From NCBI GenBank assembly GCA_963794615.1, contig CAWCEP010000015.1:24465-88464 (forward strand): a stretch of DNA of 64,000 nucleotides, written 5' to 3'. Positions 13,347-21,429 of the stretch are shown here, in pieces (the stretch's first letter is position 1; each line of letters begins with the position of its first letter). This DNA comes from Chersky-840 sp963794615 (lineage in GTDB: Bacteria > Actinomycetota > Acidimicrobiia > Acidimicrobiales > UBA8190). Made by a program: the position numbers and the translations under genes. The notes under the pieces were generated by a model. That model did no database searches, had not been told where the DNA came from, and was given only the letters and a program-made list of their open reading frames with translations.

Positions 13347-14146
13347 CAGCGACGCTTGTACTCGGGTGTGCGCTTCTCGGCAAAGGCTTTCTGGCCCTCT
13401 TTGGCATCTTCGGTGGCGAAGATGGGCCAGCCGATCTCGAGCTCGATCTTGAGCGCGTCGACCTCGGGGATGCCTTCGGTCTCACGCACCGACCGCTTGA
13501 TCGCTTCGACCGCCAGGGGGCCGTTGCCGCAGATCACCTCGGCGATGGTGAGTGCTTCGTCGAGAGCCTTGCCGTCGGGTACGACCCGCCCGATGAGCCC
13601 GATCTCCTTGGCCTCTTGGGCACTGACCTCCCGGGCCGTCAGCAGCAGGTCCATGGCCACGGTGAAAGGGATCTGCCGTCGGAGCCGAACCGTGGACCCC
13701 CCCAGCGGGAACAGACCACGTCGGGCCTCGAAGACACCGAACTTCGCACTCTCCCCGGCGACCCGGATGTCGGTCGCCTGGAGGATCTCGGTCCCTCCCG
13801 CCACCGCCCATCCCTCGACCGCGGCGATGAGGGGCTTGCGCAATTGGTAGTGGCGGAGCAACGCCTTCCAGTGCAGATCGGGATCGGCTTCCTGCCGGTG
13901 GCGGTACTGCTCGGCTTCGGGCGCCGCCATGGACTTGAGGTCCATGCCCGAACAGAACGTCCCGCCCGCGCCGGTCAGCACCGCGCAGCGGATGTCGTCG
14001 TTGCTGTCGATCTCGTCCCAGGCGTCGACCATGCCCACGAGCATGGGGAGGCTGAGGGCGTTCTTCGCCTCCGGCCGGTTCATGGTGACGATGGCGGTGG
14101 CGCCGTGTCGCTCGAAGGTCAGGTTCTCGGTGCCGGGACTGGGCAT
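13346..14146 (-). CDS. Enoyl-CoA hydratase/isomerase (crotonase family)
   Basis: Intact, 266 residues, the usual crotonase length. ATG 14146 starts MPSPGTENLTFE. Visible motifs are IVTMNRPEAKNALS at the N-terminus, the oxyanion-hole segments GTFCSGMDL and AVEGWAVAGGTEI (about residues 110-125), and FEARRGLFPLGG in place of the typical 'PE...G..P..G' stretch, which carries Glu. Expected reaction: hydration of a trans-2-enoyl-CoA in beta-oxidation. It is transcribed with the thioesterase that overlaps its stop. A KstR-like box sits about 100 bp upstream, so repression by a KstR-type TetR is plausible; the regulator itself is not in this window. Confidence 0.9.
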   Translation of the reverse strand: MPSPGTENLTFERHGATAIVTMNRPEAKNALSLPMLVGMVDAWDEIDSNDDIRCAVLTGAGGTFCSGMDLKSMAAPEAEQYRHRQEADPDLHWKALLRHYQLRKPLIAAVEGWAVAGGTEILQATDIRVAGESAKFGVFEARRGLFPLGGSTVRLRRQIPFTVAMDLLLTAREVSAQEAKEIGLIGRVVPDGKALDEALTIAEVICGNGPLAVEAIKRSVRETEGIPEVDALKIELEIGWPIFATEDAKEGQKAFAEKRTPEYKRR

Positions 14147-14247
14147 GGCCTCTCCTTGCCGTTCTTCACGGATCGTCCGCCGACTGGGCTGGAGGGGTGC
14201 CCCGCGCTCTGGGCTCCTCCCCCGCCGACGACGGGACCCCCCGACAT

Positions 14248-14261
14248 TAGAACGGATTCCA
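14248..14261. promoter_or_regulatory. KstR-like operator (one mismatch)
   Basis: TAGAACGGATTCCA fits the published KstR consensus TnnAACnnGTTnnA with one substitution (ATT for GTT). It lies 102 bp upstream of the enoyl-CoA hydratase start, nearly the same distance as the full match upstream of the steroid thiolase. Confidence 0.5.
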
Positions 14262-14316
14262 GTTCCCGAGGCAGCCCACCGGCAGGACCAGGGACGCGAC
14301 CACCCGATGGATCAGG

Positions 14317-16767
14317 TCACCGCTCTCGCAGCAGCTGTCCCGGCCTCGACCTCGTGGCAGCGAGCGCTGGAGCCACGGCCAGGAGGTTGGCACCGGCGAC
14401 GACGCCGACCGCCAGGCCGATCACGAGCCAGATCGGCACCACCGACACCGGCACCACGCCGAGGTTGGAGGCAAACGTCGTCCACACCTCCTGCCCGAGC
14501 GCCAACCCGAGCGGCACGCCGATGACGATCCCGACGAACGCGAGCGTGGTTGCCTGCCACGCTACGGCCGAGGCCACCTGCTGGTTCACGAACCCGAGCA
14601 CCTTCAGGAGCCCGACCTCGCGTCGACGGCGCGCCACGCTCACCACGAGAAGATGGAGCAACGTCGCGGCCCCGAACAACCCCAGCATCACGCCGAAGAT
14701 CAACGGGAAGTTCACGGCTTCTCCGAAGTTGACCAGGGAGACCGGGGTGGTGGGAAGCACCGAGAGGGTGGCGTAGGTGCGCAGATAATGGTTGATCGCA
14801 GCCCTGCCCCGGGGTCCGGGCCCGAAGCTGGCCAGCATCCCTCCGTCCGTAGTTCCGATCACGGCCTGGCGACATGACGCCTGCTTGGGCCCGGGAGGAC
14901 AGGCCGCACCCTCGTAGCCCGGGATGGTGAACAGGGCACCGTCTCCGAGGCCCGCCACCCCGGCCAGGACCGGGAACGCCACCTGTGACACCACGCGGAA
15001 TGCGGCGGTCCGCTTGGCACCCGAGGGTGTCGTCACGGTGATGGGCAGCACCGACCCCACGTGGGCGCCGACCTGGCGCATCGTCGACGCGCCCAGGGCA
15101 ACCTGACCGCCGTCCTCGGGCAGATGGCCGGTGACCGCGGTGAACAGCAGGGTCCCGCGCAGCGCCGTTGCGGCCACCGCTCCCACCGTCACCTTGCCGA
15201 TCGAGATCTCACTCCCGAAACCGCGATTGAGCCCGGTGAGGGCGGGATCGTGCTCCAGGTCGCGCAGCAAGGAGGGGTCGGGCTGCCCGTTGAGTTCGTT
15301 GAAGTTGATCTGGAACGACTCGCCATACAGCTTGGGGGTGGCGGTGAGGTGCGACAAACTGGCGCCGAACACCGCCGTCCCGCACAACGCCGTCACGGCC
15401 AGGGCCATGCCGAGGAGCGCGGTCCCCACCGGGACCGTCGCCTGGCCCCGGCCCCGCTGCAGGGCGTGGCGGACCCCGATCACCGCGCTGGGCGGGGCGC
15501 CGGCCGCGGCCGCCTGGGTGACGATCATGGACGGCCGCGATTCCCTGGCGTCGTCGGCGATGTCCAGCGTGCGCGCCGCGCGCAACGCCGGCCAGATGCC
15601 GAGTACGACGACCACGGCGATCATGGCCACGAACCCGAGGGGGAGGACGAGGGTGTCAAAGACCGCCCCCGTCGAGGGCTCCGCAATGCGTGCCTCGCCG
15701 ACGGGGGCGATCGGGGACAGCGCGACGGCCAGCGCCACCGCGCCGACGGCGCCGGAGATGGCGACGACCAGGTTTCGGGCCGTGGCCAGCCCGACGAACT
15801 GGCGCTGCTCGAGGCCGAGGGTGGCCAACGTCGGATAGTCCTCACTCTCGACCGCGCTCTGCCGAGCCAACGCCTGGCCGATGACGAGGAGGCCCACTAG
15901 CGCAGCGAGGACCGCGAGCACCCACCAACCGATGGCCTGCGGATGGATCGACTCCTCGATGGCAGCGTTGAATTGGTCCACGCTCTCGAATCCGGCCACG
16001 CCGGCGCTGTTCAAACTCGAGGCATCAGCACTGAAGCGCGGTAAGTCGGTCGCGCCGTGCCGTAGTCGCACGAGGTACAGGTCGAAGTCCGCCGTGCGGG
16101 GGGTCACGGTTCGGGCAAAGGCGTGGGTGGCGTACAGGGAGTACGACGGCGTCGCCCCGGAGGGGAATTCACCTTCGCTGACTTCGATTCCCACCACGTG
16201 CAAAGCGACGGTCGGACCGGTCGGGTGGGGCGGTGTACCGGTGGCGTTGAAGACCGCCATGAGTTGCGACGGCGCGTAGAACGGAACCCGGATCACGGTT
16301 CCGATCTGGACGTTGTAGTCCTTTTGCAAGGTGACCGAGGCCAGGACCTGGTCCGGAGAGGCTGGGTTCGGCCATTGGCCCGAGACGAGCTTCGAAAACT
16401 CGTGTTCGTTCGGCGGGAGGTCATCGACCGAGAAATCGGTGGGATTGATCACCCCACCACACGAACACTGGGGCTGCCCACTGGCCGGGCTCAAGTAGCT
16501 CGTCGCGGAGGCAACCTCGGGCAACCGGGCCAGCTTGGGAACCGGTTGGGTGGTGTAGGCGATGGCGTCGAAGCCGTAGGTGGCGACGAACCGGGGGAAG
16601 GCCGAGTCCGCACGACGGCCCGCGACCGTGGCGGCCAGGACGAACCCACCGACGAGGCTCACGAGCAAGGCTATGGCCAGCCACGATCGCCACCGGCGGC
16701 GCAATTCGGCGCGAAAGACCAGCCTGACAGCCTCCAACGGACCTCCCTCGGTGCCAGTGTCGCCCAT
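14317..16767 (-). CDS. FtsX-like ABC transporter permease (MacB/FtsX superfamily)
   Basis: 816 residues. An N-terminal membrane helix (WLAIALLVSLVGGFVLAAT, about residues 28-48) is followed by a large extracytoplasmic region. A three-helix FtsX block then comes near residues 275-400 (VLAALVGLLVIGQALA, ..VAISGAVGAVALAVAL), then a fourth-helix/extracytoplasmic half. A second FtsX block forms the C-terminus (MLGLFGAATLLHLLVVSVA, WQATTLAFVGIVIGVPLGLALG, VVPIWLVIGLAVGVVAGANLLA). This is the duplicated-permease form that normally pairs with a LolD/MacB-type ATPase. No such ATPase is adjacent, so it must use one encoded elsewhere. Role (lipoprotein, peptide export or envelope work) is undetermined. 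The gene is intact in spite of the many broken neighbours. Confidence 0.85.
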   Translation of the reverse strand: MGDTGTEGGPLEAVRLVFRAELRRRWRSWLAIALLVSLVGGFVLAATVAGRRADSAFPRFVATYGFDAIAYTTQPVPKLARLPEVASATSYLSPASGQPQCSCGGVINPTDFSVDDLPPNEHEFSKLVSGQWPNPASPDQVLASVTLQKDYNVQIGTVIRVPFYAPSQLMAVFNATGTPPHPTGPTVALHVVGIEVSEGEFPSGATPSYSLYATHAFARTVTPRTADFDLYLVRLRHGATDLPRFSADASSLNSAGVAGFESVDQFNAAIEESIHPQAIGWWVLAVLAALVGLLVIGQALARQSAVESEDYPTLATLGLEQRQFVGLATARNLVVAISGAVGAVALAVALSPIAPVGEARIAEPSTGAVFDTLVLPLGFVAMIAVVVVLGIWPALRAARTLDIADDARESRPSMIVTQAAAAGAPPSAVIGVRHALQRGRGQATVPVGTALLGMALAVTALCGTAVFGASLSHLTATPKLYGESFQINFNELNGQPDPSLLRDLEHDPALTGLNRGFGSEISIGKVTVGAVAATALRGTLLFTAVTGHLPEDGGQVALGASTMRQVGAHVGSVLPITVTTPSGAKRTAAFRVVSQVAFPVLAGVAGLGDGALFTIPGYEGAACPPGPKQASCRQAVIGTTDGGMLASFGPGPRGRAAINHYLRTYATLSVLPTTPVSLVNFGEAVNFPLIFGVMLGLFGAATLLHLLVVSVARRRREVGLLKVLGFVNQQVASAVAWQATTLAFVGIVIGVPLGLALGQEVWTTFASNLGVVPVSVVPIWLVIGLAVGVVAGANLLAVAPALAATRSRPGQLLRER

Positions 16768-16957
16768 CGAGGGGTGATGACCAAGGTGGCCAGCCGGTAT
16801 CAGGGTCTCGTGCTAGCACCAGTCGGGGACGGCCACTCCCCGGTCGGCACGCGATGTGCCGCTCTCGGGGCCAGAAGGTAAACAGGCGGACTCGACGCGG
16901 CTCACCACGGCGCGCGGTGGGTCACGCCTCGAGAGAAGCCCCTACGACAGAAGGAGC

Positions 16958-17668
16958 ATGGTGAGCAGCGACCTCCCGGGGAGTTTTCACCCCGCCATCG
17001 TCGGCCGGGAACGATCGATGACCGAGCTCACCGGCACGGTGCGACGCCTGGTCGACCTGGTGGTGACGAACACCGCCGACAGCGAGGTGCTGGACGCGGT
17101 GGTGACGCAGCTGCAGGCGACCGCCGACATCCTCGCTCGACACGTCCCGACCGACCCCGTCCCCCGCTTCGTCGACCCACCCGACCAGCGCGGGACCGAA
17201 ACTCGGGGCACGTCGATGGGTCGGTCCATGCCCTACGACCCCGTCATCGGCCGCTTCAACCCCATCGCGCTCCCCGTGACGATCTCGTTCGAGCCTCCAC
17301 TCGCCATCGGCACCGCCGTCTTCACCACGCCCTACGAAGGGGGGCCCGGCTGGGTCCACGGGGCCGCCCTCGCCGCCACCTTCGACATCGTCCTCACCGC
17401 CGCCAACCATCTCAGCGGCGCGGCGGGGCCGACCGTGTGGCTCACCATCCGCTTCCGTCGTCCGACCCTGGTCGGGGTCGAAGCCCGGTTCGAGGCCGAG
17501 GTGGTCGCCAACGACGGGCGTCGCGTCACGAGCAAAGGCCGCCTCGTCCAGGACGGCGTGGTGTGCGTGGAAGCAGAAGGCGAGTTCGCCGTCCTCAGCC
17601 CCAAGAAGATCCGCAAGGTGGCCGAGCGCAGCCAGCGCCGTCCCACCGCCGGCGGGGCCGAAGGCTAG
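16958..17668 (+). CDS. PaaI-family hotdog thioesterase-like protein
   Basis: About 236 residues. The helical N-terminus (MTELTGTVRRLVDLVV) is followed by a hotdog domain with YEGGPGWVHGAALAATFDIVLTAAN. This has the VHG....FD pattern of PaaI enzymes, but the second Gly and the DE pair of the upstream paralogue are replaced (HGA, FD), so activity may differ. Strand LTIRFRRPTLVGVEARFEAEV matches the other copy. AAGGAG at 16951-16956 is very close to ATG 16958; the in-frame GTG 16961 or ATG 17020 are alternatives. Divergent from the FtsX permease, convergent with the propeller gene. Confidence 0.8.
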   Translation: MVSSDLPGSFHPAIVGRERSMTELTGTVRRLVDLVVTNTADSEVLDAVVTQLQATADILARHVPTDPVPRFVDPPDQRGTETRGTSMGRSMPYDPVIGRFNPIALPVTISFEPPLAIGTAVFTTPYEGGPGWVHGAALAATFDIVLTAANHLSGAAGPTVWLTIRFRRPTLVGVEARFEAEVVANDGRRVTSKGRLVQDGVVCVEAEGEFAVLSPKKIRKVAERSQRRPTAGGAEG

Positions 17669-17690
17669 AGGAGCCGGCGGGGTCGACCGG

Positions 17691-19952
17691 TCACGGGAGG
17701 GGCGGCGCGGCGATCCCCACCATCGGCTTCACCAGGTGGGCCTCGCCCTCGGATCCTTCGAAGGGGGCGTCGCCGAAGGCGAAGATCCCGCCGTCGCTCG
17801 CCACCATCCAGTACCCCTGGCCCGTCGATGTGGGCGTGATGCCCACCACGGGCTTGGCGAGCGGCCGCCCACCCATGGAGCCGAAGAAGCCGGCGCCGCC
17901 GAAGGAAAAGATCCCCCCGTCGCTCGCCACCAACCAGTAGCCGCCGTCGGGGGCGGGCGCGGCCGCCACCACCGGTTGGTCGAGGTGGCGACCGCCCATC
18001 GAACCGGCGTACCGGGCGTCACCGAAGGCGAAGACCCCACCATCGGAGGCCACCAGCCAGTAGCCGCCGCCGTCGGATGTGGCCGCGATGCCGACGACGG
18101 GCGCGGCCAGGGGCCGGCCCCCCATGGACCCGAAGTACCGGGCGCCGCCGAAGGAGAAGACCCCGCCGTCGCTCGCCACCGTCCAATACCCGTCACCGTT
18201 GGGGGCGGCGGCCATGCCCACCATCGGTTTCACGAGCGGTCGCCCGCCCATGGAGCCGAAGTAGCCGGCGTCACCGAAGGAGAAGATCCCCCCGTCGCTC
18301 GCCACCAACCAGTACCCGGCGCCGTCGGAGGTGGCGGCCATGCCGACCACCGGCGCCACCAGGTGGCGGCCGCCCATGGAGCCCGCGAAGCCGGCGCCAC
18401 CGAAGCTGAACACGCCCCCGTCCGAGGCCGCCGTCCAGTAGCCGGGTCGCGGCGGTGGCGGCGGGGGTGCCGGGGGGAGCCCGCCCGGGCCGTCGAAGGC
18501 GTGCACCTGGTTCGACGACGCCGCCAGCACCAAGCCATCGGCGACGGTGGGGGTCGGGAAGTGGTTCGCCTCCGAACCGAGCGAGAAGGTCTGCGCCAGG
18601 TTCCCGGTGGCGGGGTCGAGGGCATCGAGCGTGCTGCCCCCGACGGTCCACACGTACCCACCGGCCACGATGGGGGGACCGCCGGCATTGGTGTTGGTGT
18701 GCCACAGCACGGTCGCACTGTTGGGCGCGGCCGTCGCCACCGCCACGATCCCCGACTCGCACGGCTCGTACACCGTGGTGCCCGAGACGGCGGTGCCCCC
18801 GTCCACGTCCCCGGTGCAGAACGAGCTGATCGTCTGGAGCTGACCACCGACGCCGCCGAGGTGCGATCCGTTCAGGAGGTACCCGGTGTGGTCCTTGCCG
18901 GACGCGAAGACGAGACCGTTGGCCGACACGAGGGCGGGCGAGGTGGAGAAATCCTGATCGTTCCCGTTCTCGGTGTACCAGGTGGTCGGAGCGAAGGATT
19001 GGACGACACCCAGCGCCGGGGACAGCTCGATGACGCCGTCGCTGTTGTCGTAGGTATCGCCCGAGGAGGTGAACGAGCTGTTGCCGGTCGTGAACCAGAT
19101 GTTCCCCTGGCCGTCGACCTCGGGGGCGGCGCCGCCCATCCACACCGCACCCTCGTGGTCACCGGGGTTGGACGCCACCTCGAAGGACTGTTGGGTCCCC
19201 CCGCCCTCGGGGATGGCGACGACCCAGCCGTGGTAGTTGCCGCAGTCCCCAGCGTTGCCCCCGAAGCCGGCGACGACGTTGCCGTTGTCGAGCGCCAACC
19301 CCGTCCGCTGCAGCTCGGCCAGCTGGTCCGATCCCGCCAGCACGATGGGCTGGTGCAGCAGGACGGCGCCTGTGTAGAGATCCAGGCCTACGAGGTAGTG
19401 CTGCGCACTCGCCCCGGCGGCCTCGTCGGTCACGGCGAACACCTCACCCCGTGCCGCGTCGATGACGGGAGTGCCGGTGATGCCGACGGTGGGCGAGATG
19501 TCCCCGCACGGGAGGTTCCCGAAAGGCACCGCCGTGCCGACGTGCGTCGACCACATCACCGCGCCGGTGTTGGCCGCCAGCTCGTCGATGGTGTCGTTCT
19601 CGGTGGCGACGATGACGCGGCCGTCCTCCACCAGGGGCTCCCCGTAGACCTCGCCGTCCAACGCGCCGGTCGTCCACGCCGGTGTCGCCGGGGTGAGGTT
19701 GGTGCCGGTGGGATCGGTCCCGCTTCCGAGGCCGTCGTGGTGGTACACGGGCCAAGCGGTGCCGAACACGGTGCGAGGCTGCGCGCTCTGTGCCGACGTC
19801 CGAGGTGTCGCCCCTGCCCCGCCGGCAGCTCCGGACGCCGGCGATGCCGAGACGGTGATGACGATGGCGCCGCAGGCGAGCAGCACGGCGCTGGAGGTCA
19901 CGATGCCGGCACGGCGCGATCTGAGCGTCGTCGGTTTCGCCTGGGGGCTCAT
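17691..19952 (-). CDS. Secreted PQQ-like beta-propeller with six C-terminal 42-residue repeats
   Basis: 753 residues from ATG 19952. Signal peptide: SRRAGIVTSSAVLLACGAIVITVSASPASG. Residues ~60-500 form a PQQ-enzyme-like eight-bladed propeller (VYGEPLVEDGRVIVATENDTIDELAANTGAVMW is typical), without recognisable dehydrogenase catalytic residues. A proline linker is followed by six repeats of the form GYW..ASDGG(V/I)FSFG.A...GSMGGR.L..PVVG.A, which build another propeller-like module seen in many actinobacterial surface proteins. Presumably exported and attached to or released from the wall; the ligand is unknown. It stands alone between convergent thioesterase and co-oriented thiolase genes. 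Confidence 0.85.
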   Translation of the reverse strand: MSPQAKPTTLRSRRAGIVTSSAVLLACGAIVITVSASPASGAAGGAGATPRTSAQSAQPRTVFGTAWPVYHHDGLGSGTDPTGTNLTPATPAWTTGALDGEVYGEPLVEDGRVIVATENDTIDELAANTGAVMWSTHVGTAVPFGNLPCGDISPTVGITGTPVIDAARGEVFAVTDEAAGASAQHYLVGLDLYTGAVLLHQPIVLAGSDQLAELQRTGLALDNGNVVAGFGGNAGDCGNYHGWVVAIPEGGGTQQSFEVASNPGDHEGAVWMGGAAPEVDGQGNIWFTTGNSSFTSSGDTYDNSDGVIELSPALGVVQSFAPTTWYTENGNDQDFSTSPALVSANGLVFASGKDHTGYLLNGSHLGGVGGQLQTISSFCTGDVDGGTAVSGTTVYEPCESGIVAVATAAPNSATVLWHTNTNAGGPPIVAGGYVWTVGGSTLDALDPATGNLAQTFSLGSEANHFPTPTVADGLVLAASSNQVHAFDGPGGLPPAPPPPPPRPGYWTAASDGGVFSFGGAGFAGSMGGRHLVAPVVGMAATSDGAGYWLVASDGGIFSFGDAGYFGSMGGRPLVKPMVGMAAAPNGDGYWTVASDGGVFSFGGARYFGSMGGRPLAAPVVGIAATSDGGGYWLVASDGGVFAFGDARYAGSMGGRHLDQPVVAAAPAPDGGYWLVASDGGIFSFGGAGFFGSMGGRPLAKPVVGITPTSTGQGYWMVASDGGIFAFGDAPFEGSEGEAHLVKPMVGIAAPPLP
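17694..18443. repeat. Six tandem ~126-bp coding repeats
   Basis: DNA-level repeats underlying the GYW-ASDGG-FSFG protein repeats at the 3' end of the propeller gene. One unit is three bases shorter (AAAPAPDGGYW). Confidence 0.85.
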
Positions 19953-20041
19953 CCCCTCATCTTGTCCGCGAATCCTGCGGGCCGCTCCGGTTTCCCCCCG
20001 CCGGCGCACAAATGGCGGACAACCAGCTCGGCGTGGCAACG

Positions 20042-20119
20042 CTCGGTGACTCAGCCTCTCGGTGACTCAGCCTCTCGGTGACTCAACCTCTCGGTGACTC
20101 AACCTCTCGGTGACTCAGA
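20042..20119. repeat. 16-bp tandem repeat multiplying the thiolase TGA stop
   Basis: About 4.7 copies of a 16-bp unit (minus strand TGAGTCACCGAGAGGT) begin at the thiolase stop codon. TCA (TGA on the minus strand) occurs at 20115, 20099, 20083, 20067 and 20051. Since 16 is not a multiple of 3, the stops fall in all three frames. Confidence 0.9.
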
Positions 20120-21275
20120 GCCTTTCGATGATGGTGCCGGTGGCGAGCGCTCCGCCGCAGCACATCGACACCAGCGCGAGGTTGCCGTCACGGCGCTCGA
20201 GCTCGTGCAGCGCGGTGGTGATCAACCGGCTCCCGGTGGAGCCGACGGGGTGGCCGATGGCGATGGCGCCCCCGTTCACGTTGACCTTGTCCCAGTCGAC
20301 GCCGTGCACCTTCTGCCACGAGCACACCACCGAGGCGAAGGCCTCGTTGACCTCGAAGATGTCGATGTCGTCGGTGGTCATGCCCGCCTTGGCCAGCACC
20401 TTCTCCGTCGCCGCGATGGGCCCGTCGAGGTGGTAGTAGGGGTCCGATCCCACCAGGACCTGGGCCACGATGCGGGCCCGGGGACGGTGCCCTCCGGCCT
20501 TGGCGCGGTCCTCGGACATCCACAGCACCGCGGCGGCGCCGTCGGAGATCTGCGACGAGTTCCCCGCCGTGTGCATCCCGTCGGGGAGCACGGGCCTCAA
20601 CCCGGCCAACGCCTCCGCCGTGGTGTCACGCAGTCCCTGGTCGCGCGCTACGTGCTGATGGGAGCCGGTCGGACCGTCAGGGCCCACCACCGGTGCCTCG
20701 AGGGCGAACACCTCGCGGTCGAAGCGCCCTTCCTCCCAGGCGCGCGCCGCCTTGTGCTGGCTGGCGAGGCCGAGCCCGTCGACGTCCTCACGGGTGATGC
20801 CGTACTTCTGGGCGATCCGTTCCGCCGCGCCGAACTGGTCGGGCATGTCCCACGGGAAGTCAGGAGGACGCGAGCTCCCCGGCCCGTTCATGGCGTTGGC
20901 GCCGAGCCCGACCCGGCTCATCGCCTCGACACCGCACGCGATGCCGACGTCGATGGCACCCGCTCCCACGAGGTTGGCCACGAAGTGGTTGGCCTGCTGC
21001 GCCGAGCCGCACTGGCAGTCGATGGTGGTGGCGGCGGTCTCGTAGGGCAGACCCATGCTGAGCCAGGCCGTCCTGGTCACGTTCGACGCCTGCTCCCCCG
21101 CCTGGGTGACGCATCCACCGACGATCTGCTCCACCTCGGAGGGCTCGATCCCGGCCCTCTTGACCACCTCCACCTGGGCGGTGGCGAGCAGCTCGGCGGC
21201 GTGGAATCCCGACAGCCATCCGTTGCGCTTGCCGATGGGGGTGCGCACCGCCTCCACGATCACGGGTCGTGCCAT
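20115..21275 (-). CDS. fadA5: Steroid 3-ketoacyl-CoA thiolase (FadA5-like)
   Basis: 386 residues, close to the 391 of mycobacterial FadA5, which releases acetyl-CoA or propionyl-CoA during cholesterol side-chain beta-oxidation. The resemblance to FadA5 as I remember it runs throughout: VEAVRTPIGKRNGWLSGFHA, IVGGCVTQ, TTIDCQCGSAQQANH with nucleophile Cys89, GIACGVEAMSRVGLGANA, SDPYYHLDGP, NVNGGAIAIGHPVGSTGSR (catalytic His) and MCCGGALATGTIIERL (second Cys). All catalytic residues are present and the gene is intact. A KstR-type operator lies 101 bp upstream. This supports a steroid rather than a general fatty-acid role. Transcribed away from the GH4 gene, which shares the promoter region. Confidence 0.88.
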   Translation of the reverse strand: MARPVIVEAVRTPIGKRNGWLSGFHAAELLATAQVEVVKRAGIEPSEVEQIVGGCVTQAGEQASNVTRTAWLSMGLPYETAATTIDCQCGSAQQANHFVANLVGAGAIDVGIACGVEAMSRVGLGANAMNGPGSSRPPDFPWDMPDQFGAAERIAQKYGITREDVDGLGLASQHKAARAWEEGRFDREVFALEAPVVGPDGPTGSHQHVARDQGLRDTTAEALAGLRPVLPDGMHTAGNSSQISDGAAAVLWMSEDRAKAGGHRPRARIVAQVLVGSDPYYHLDGPIAATEKVLAKAGMTTDDIDIFEVNEAFASVVCSWQKVHGVDWDKVNVNGGAIAIGHPVGSTGSRLITTALHELERRDGNLALVSMCCGGALATGTIIERL

Positions 21276-21375
21276 TGCCCTACCTCCGAGAGACTCCGAA
21301 AGTGTTCCGGTTGCGCGAGATGCCCGCGGTGAGCGAGATTCCCGCGTTGAGCGAGCGCTCTGAGGAAGCCGAGTA

Positions 21376-21389
21376 TAGAACTTGTTCTA
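21376..21389. promoter_or_regulatory. KstR-type operator (full consensus match)
   Basis: TAGAACTTGTTCTA matches TnnAACnnGTTnnA at every fixed position and has perfect 6-bp arms. It lies between the divergent FadA5-like thiolase (101 bp from its start) and the first GH4 gene (40 bp from its start). The thiolase is the likely target, because KstR controls steroid catabolism in related actinobacteria. Confidence 0.7.
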
Positions 21390-21429
21390 CGGAAGGTGCC
21401 CGGGCGCTCCTTCGTGGGAGGATGAAGAC

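Noticed and set aside
14147..14316. Small gene between crotonase and FtsX permease
   Set aside because: No ORF with a plausible start or ribosome site; the stretch holds the KstR-like box and promoter region.
20042..20119. Possible CRISPR-like array
   Set aside because: Units are contiguous 16-bp tandems with no spacers, and there are no cas genes in the window.
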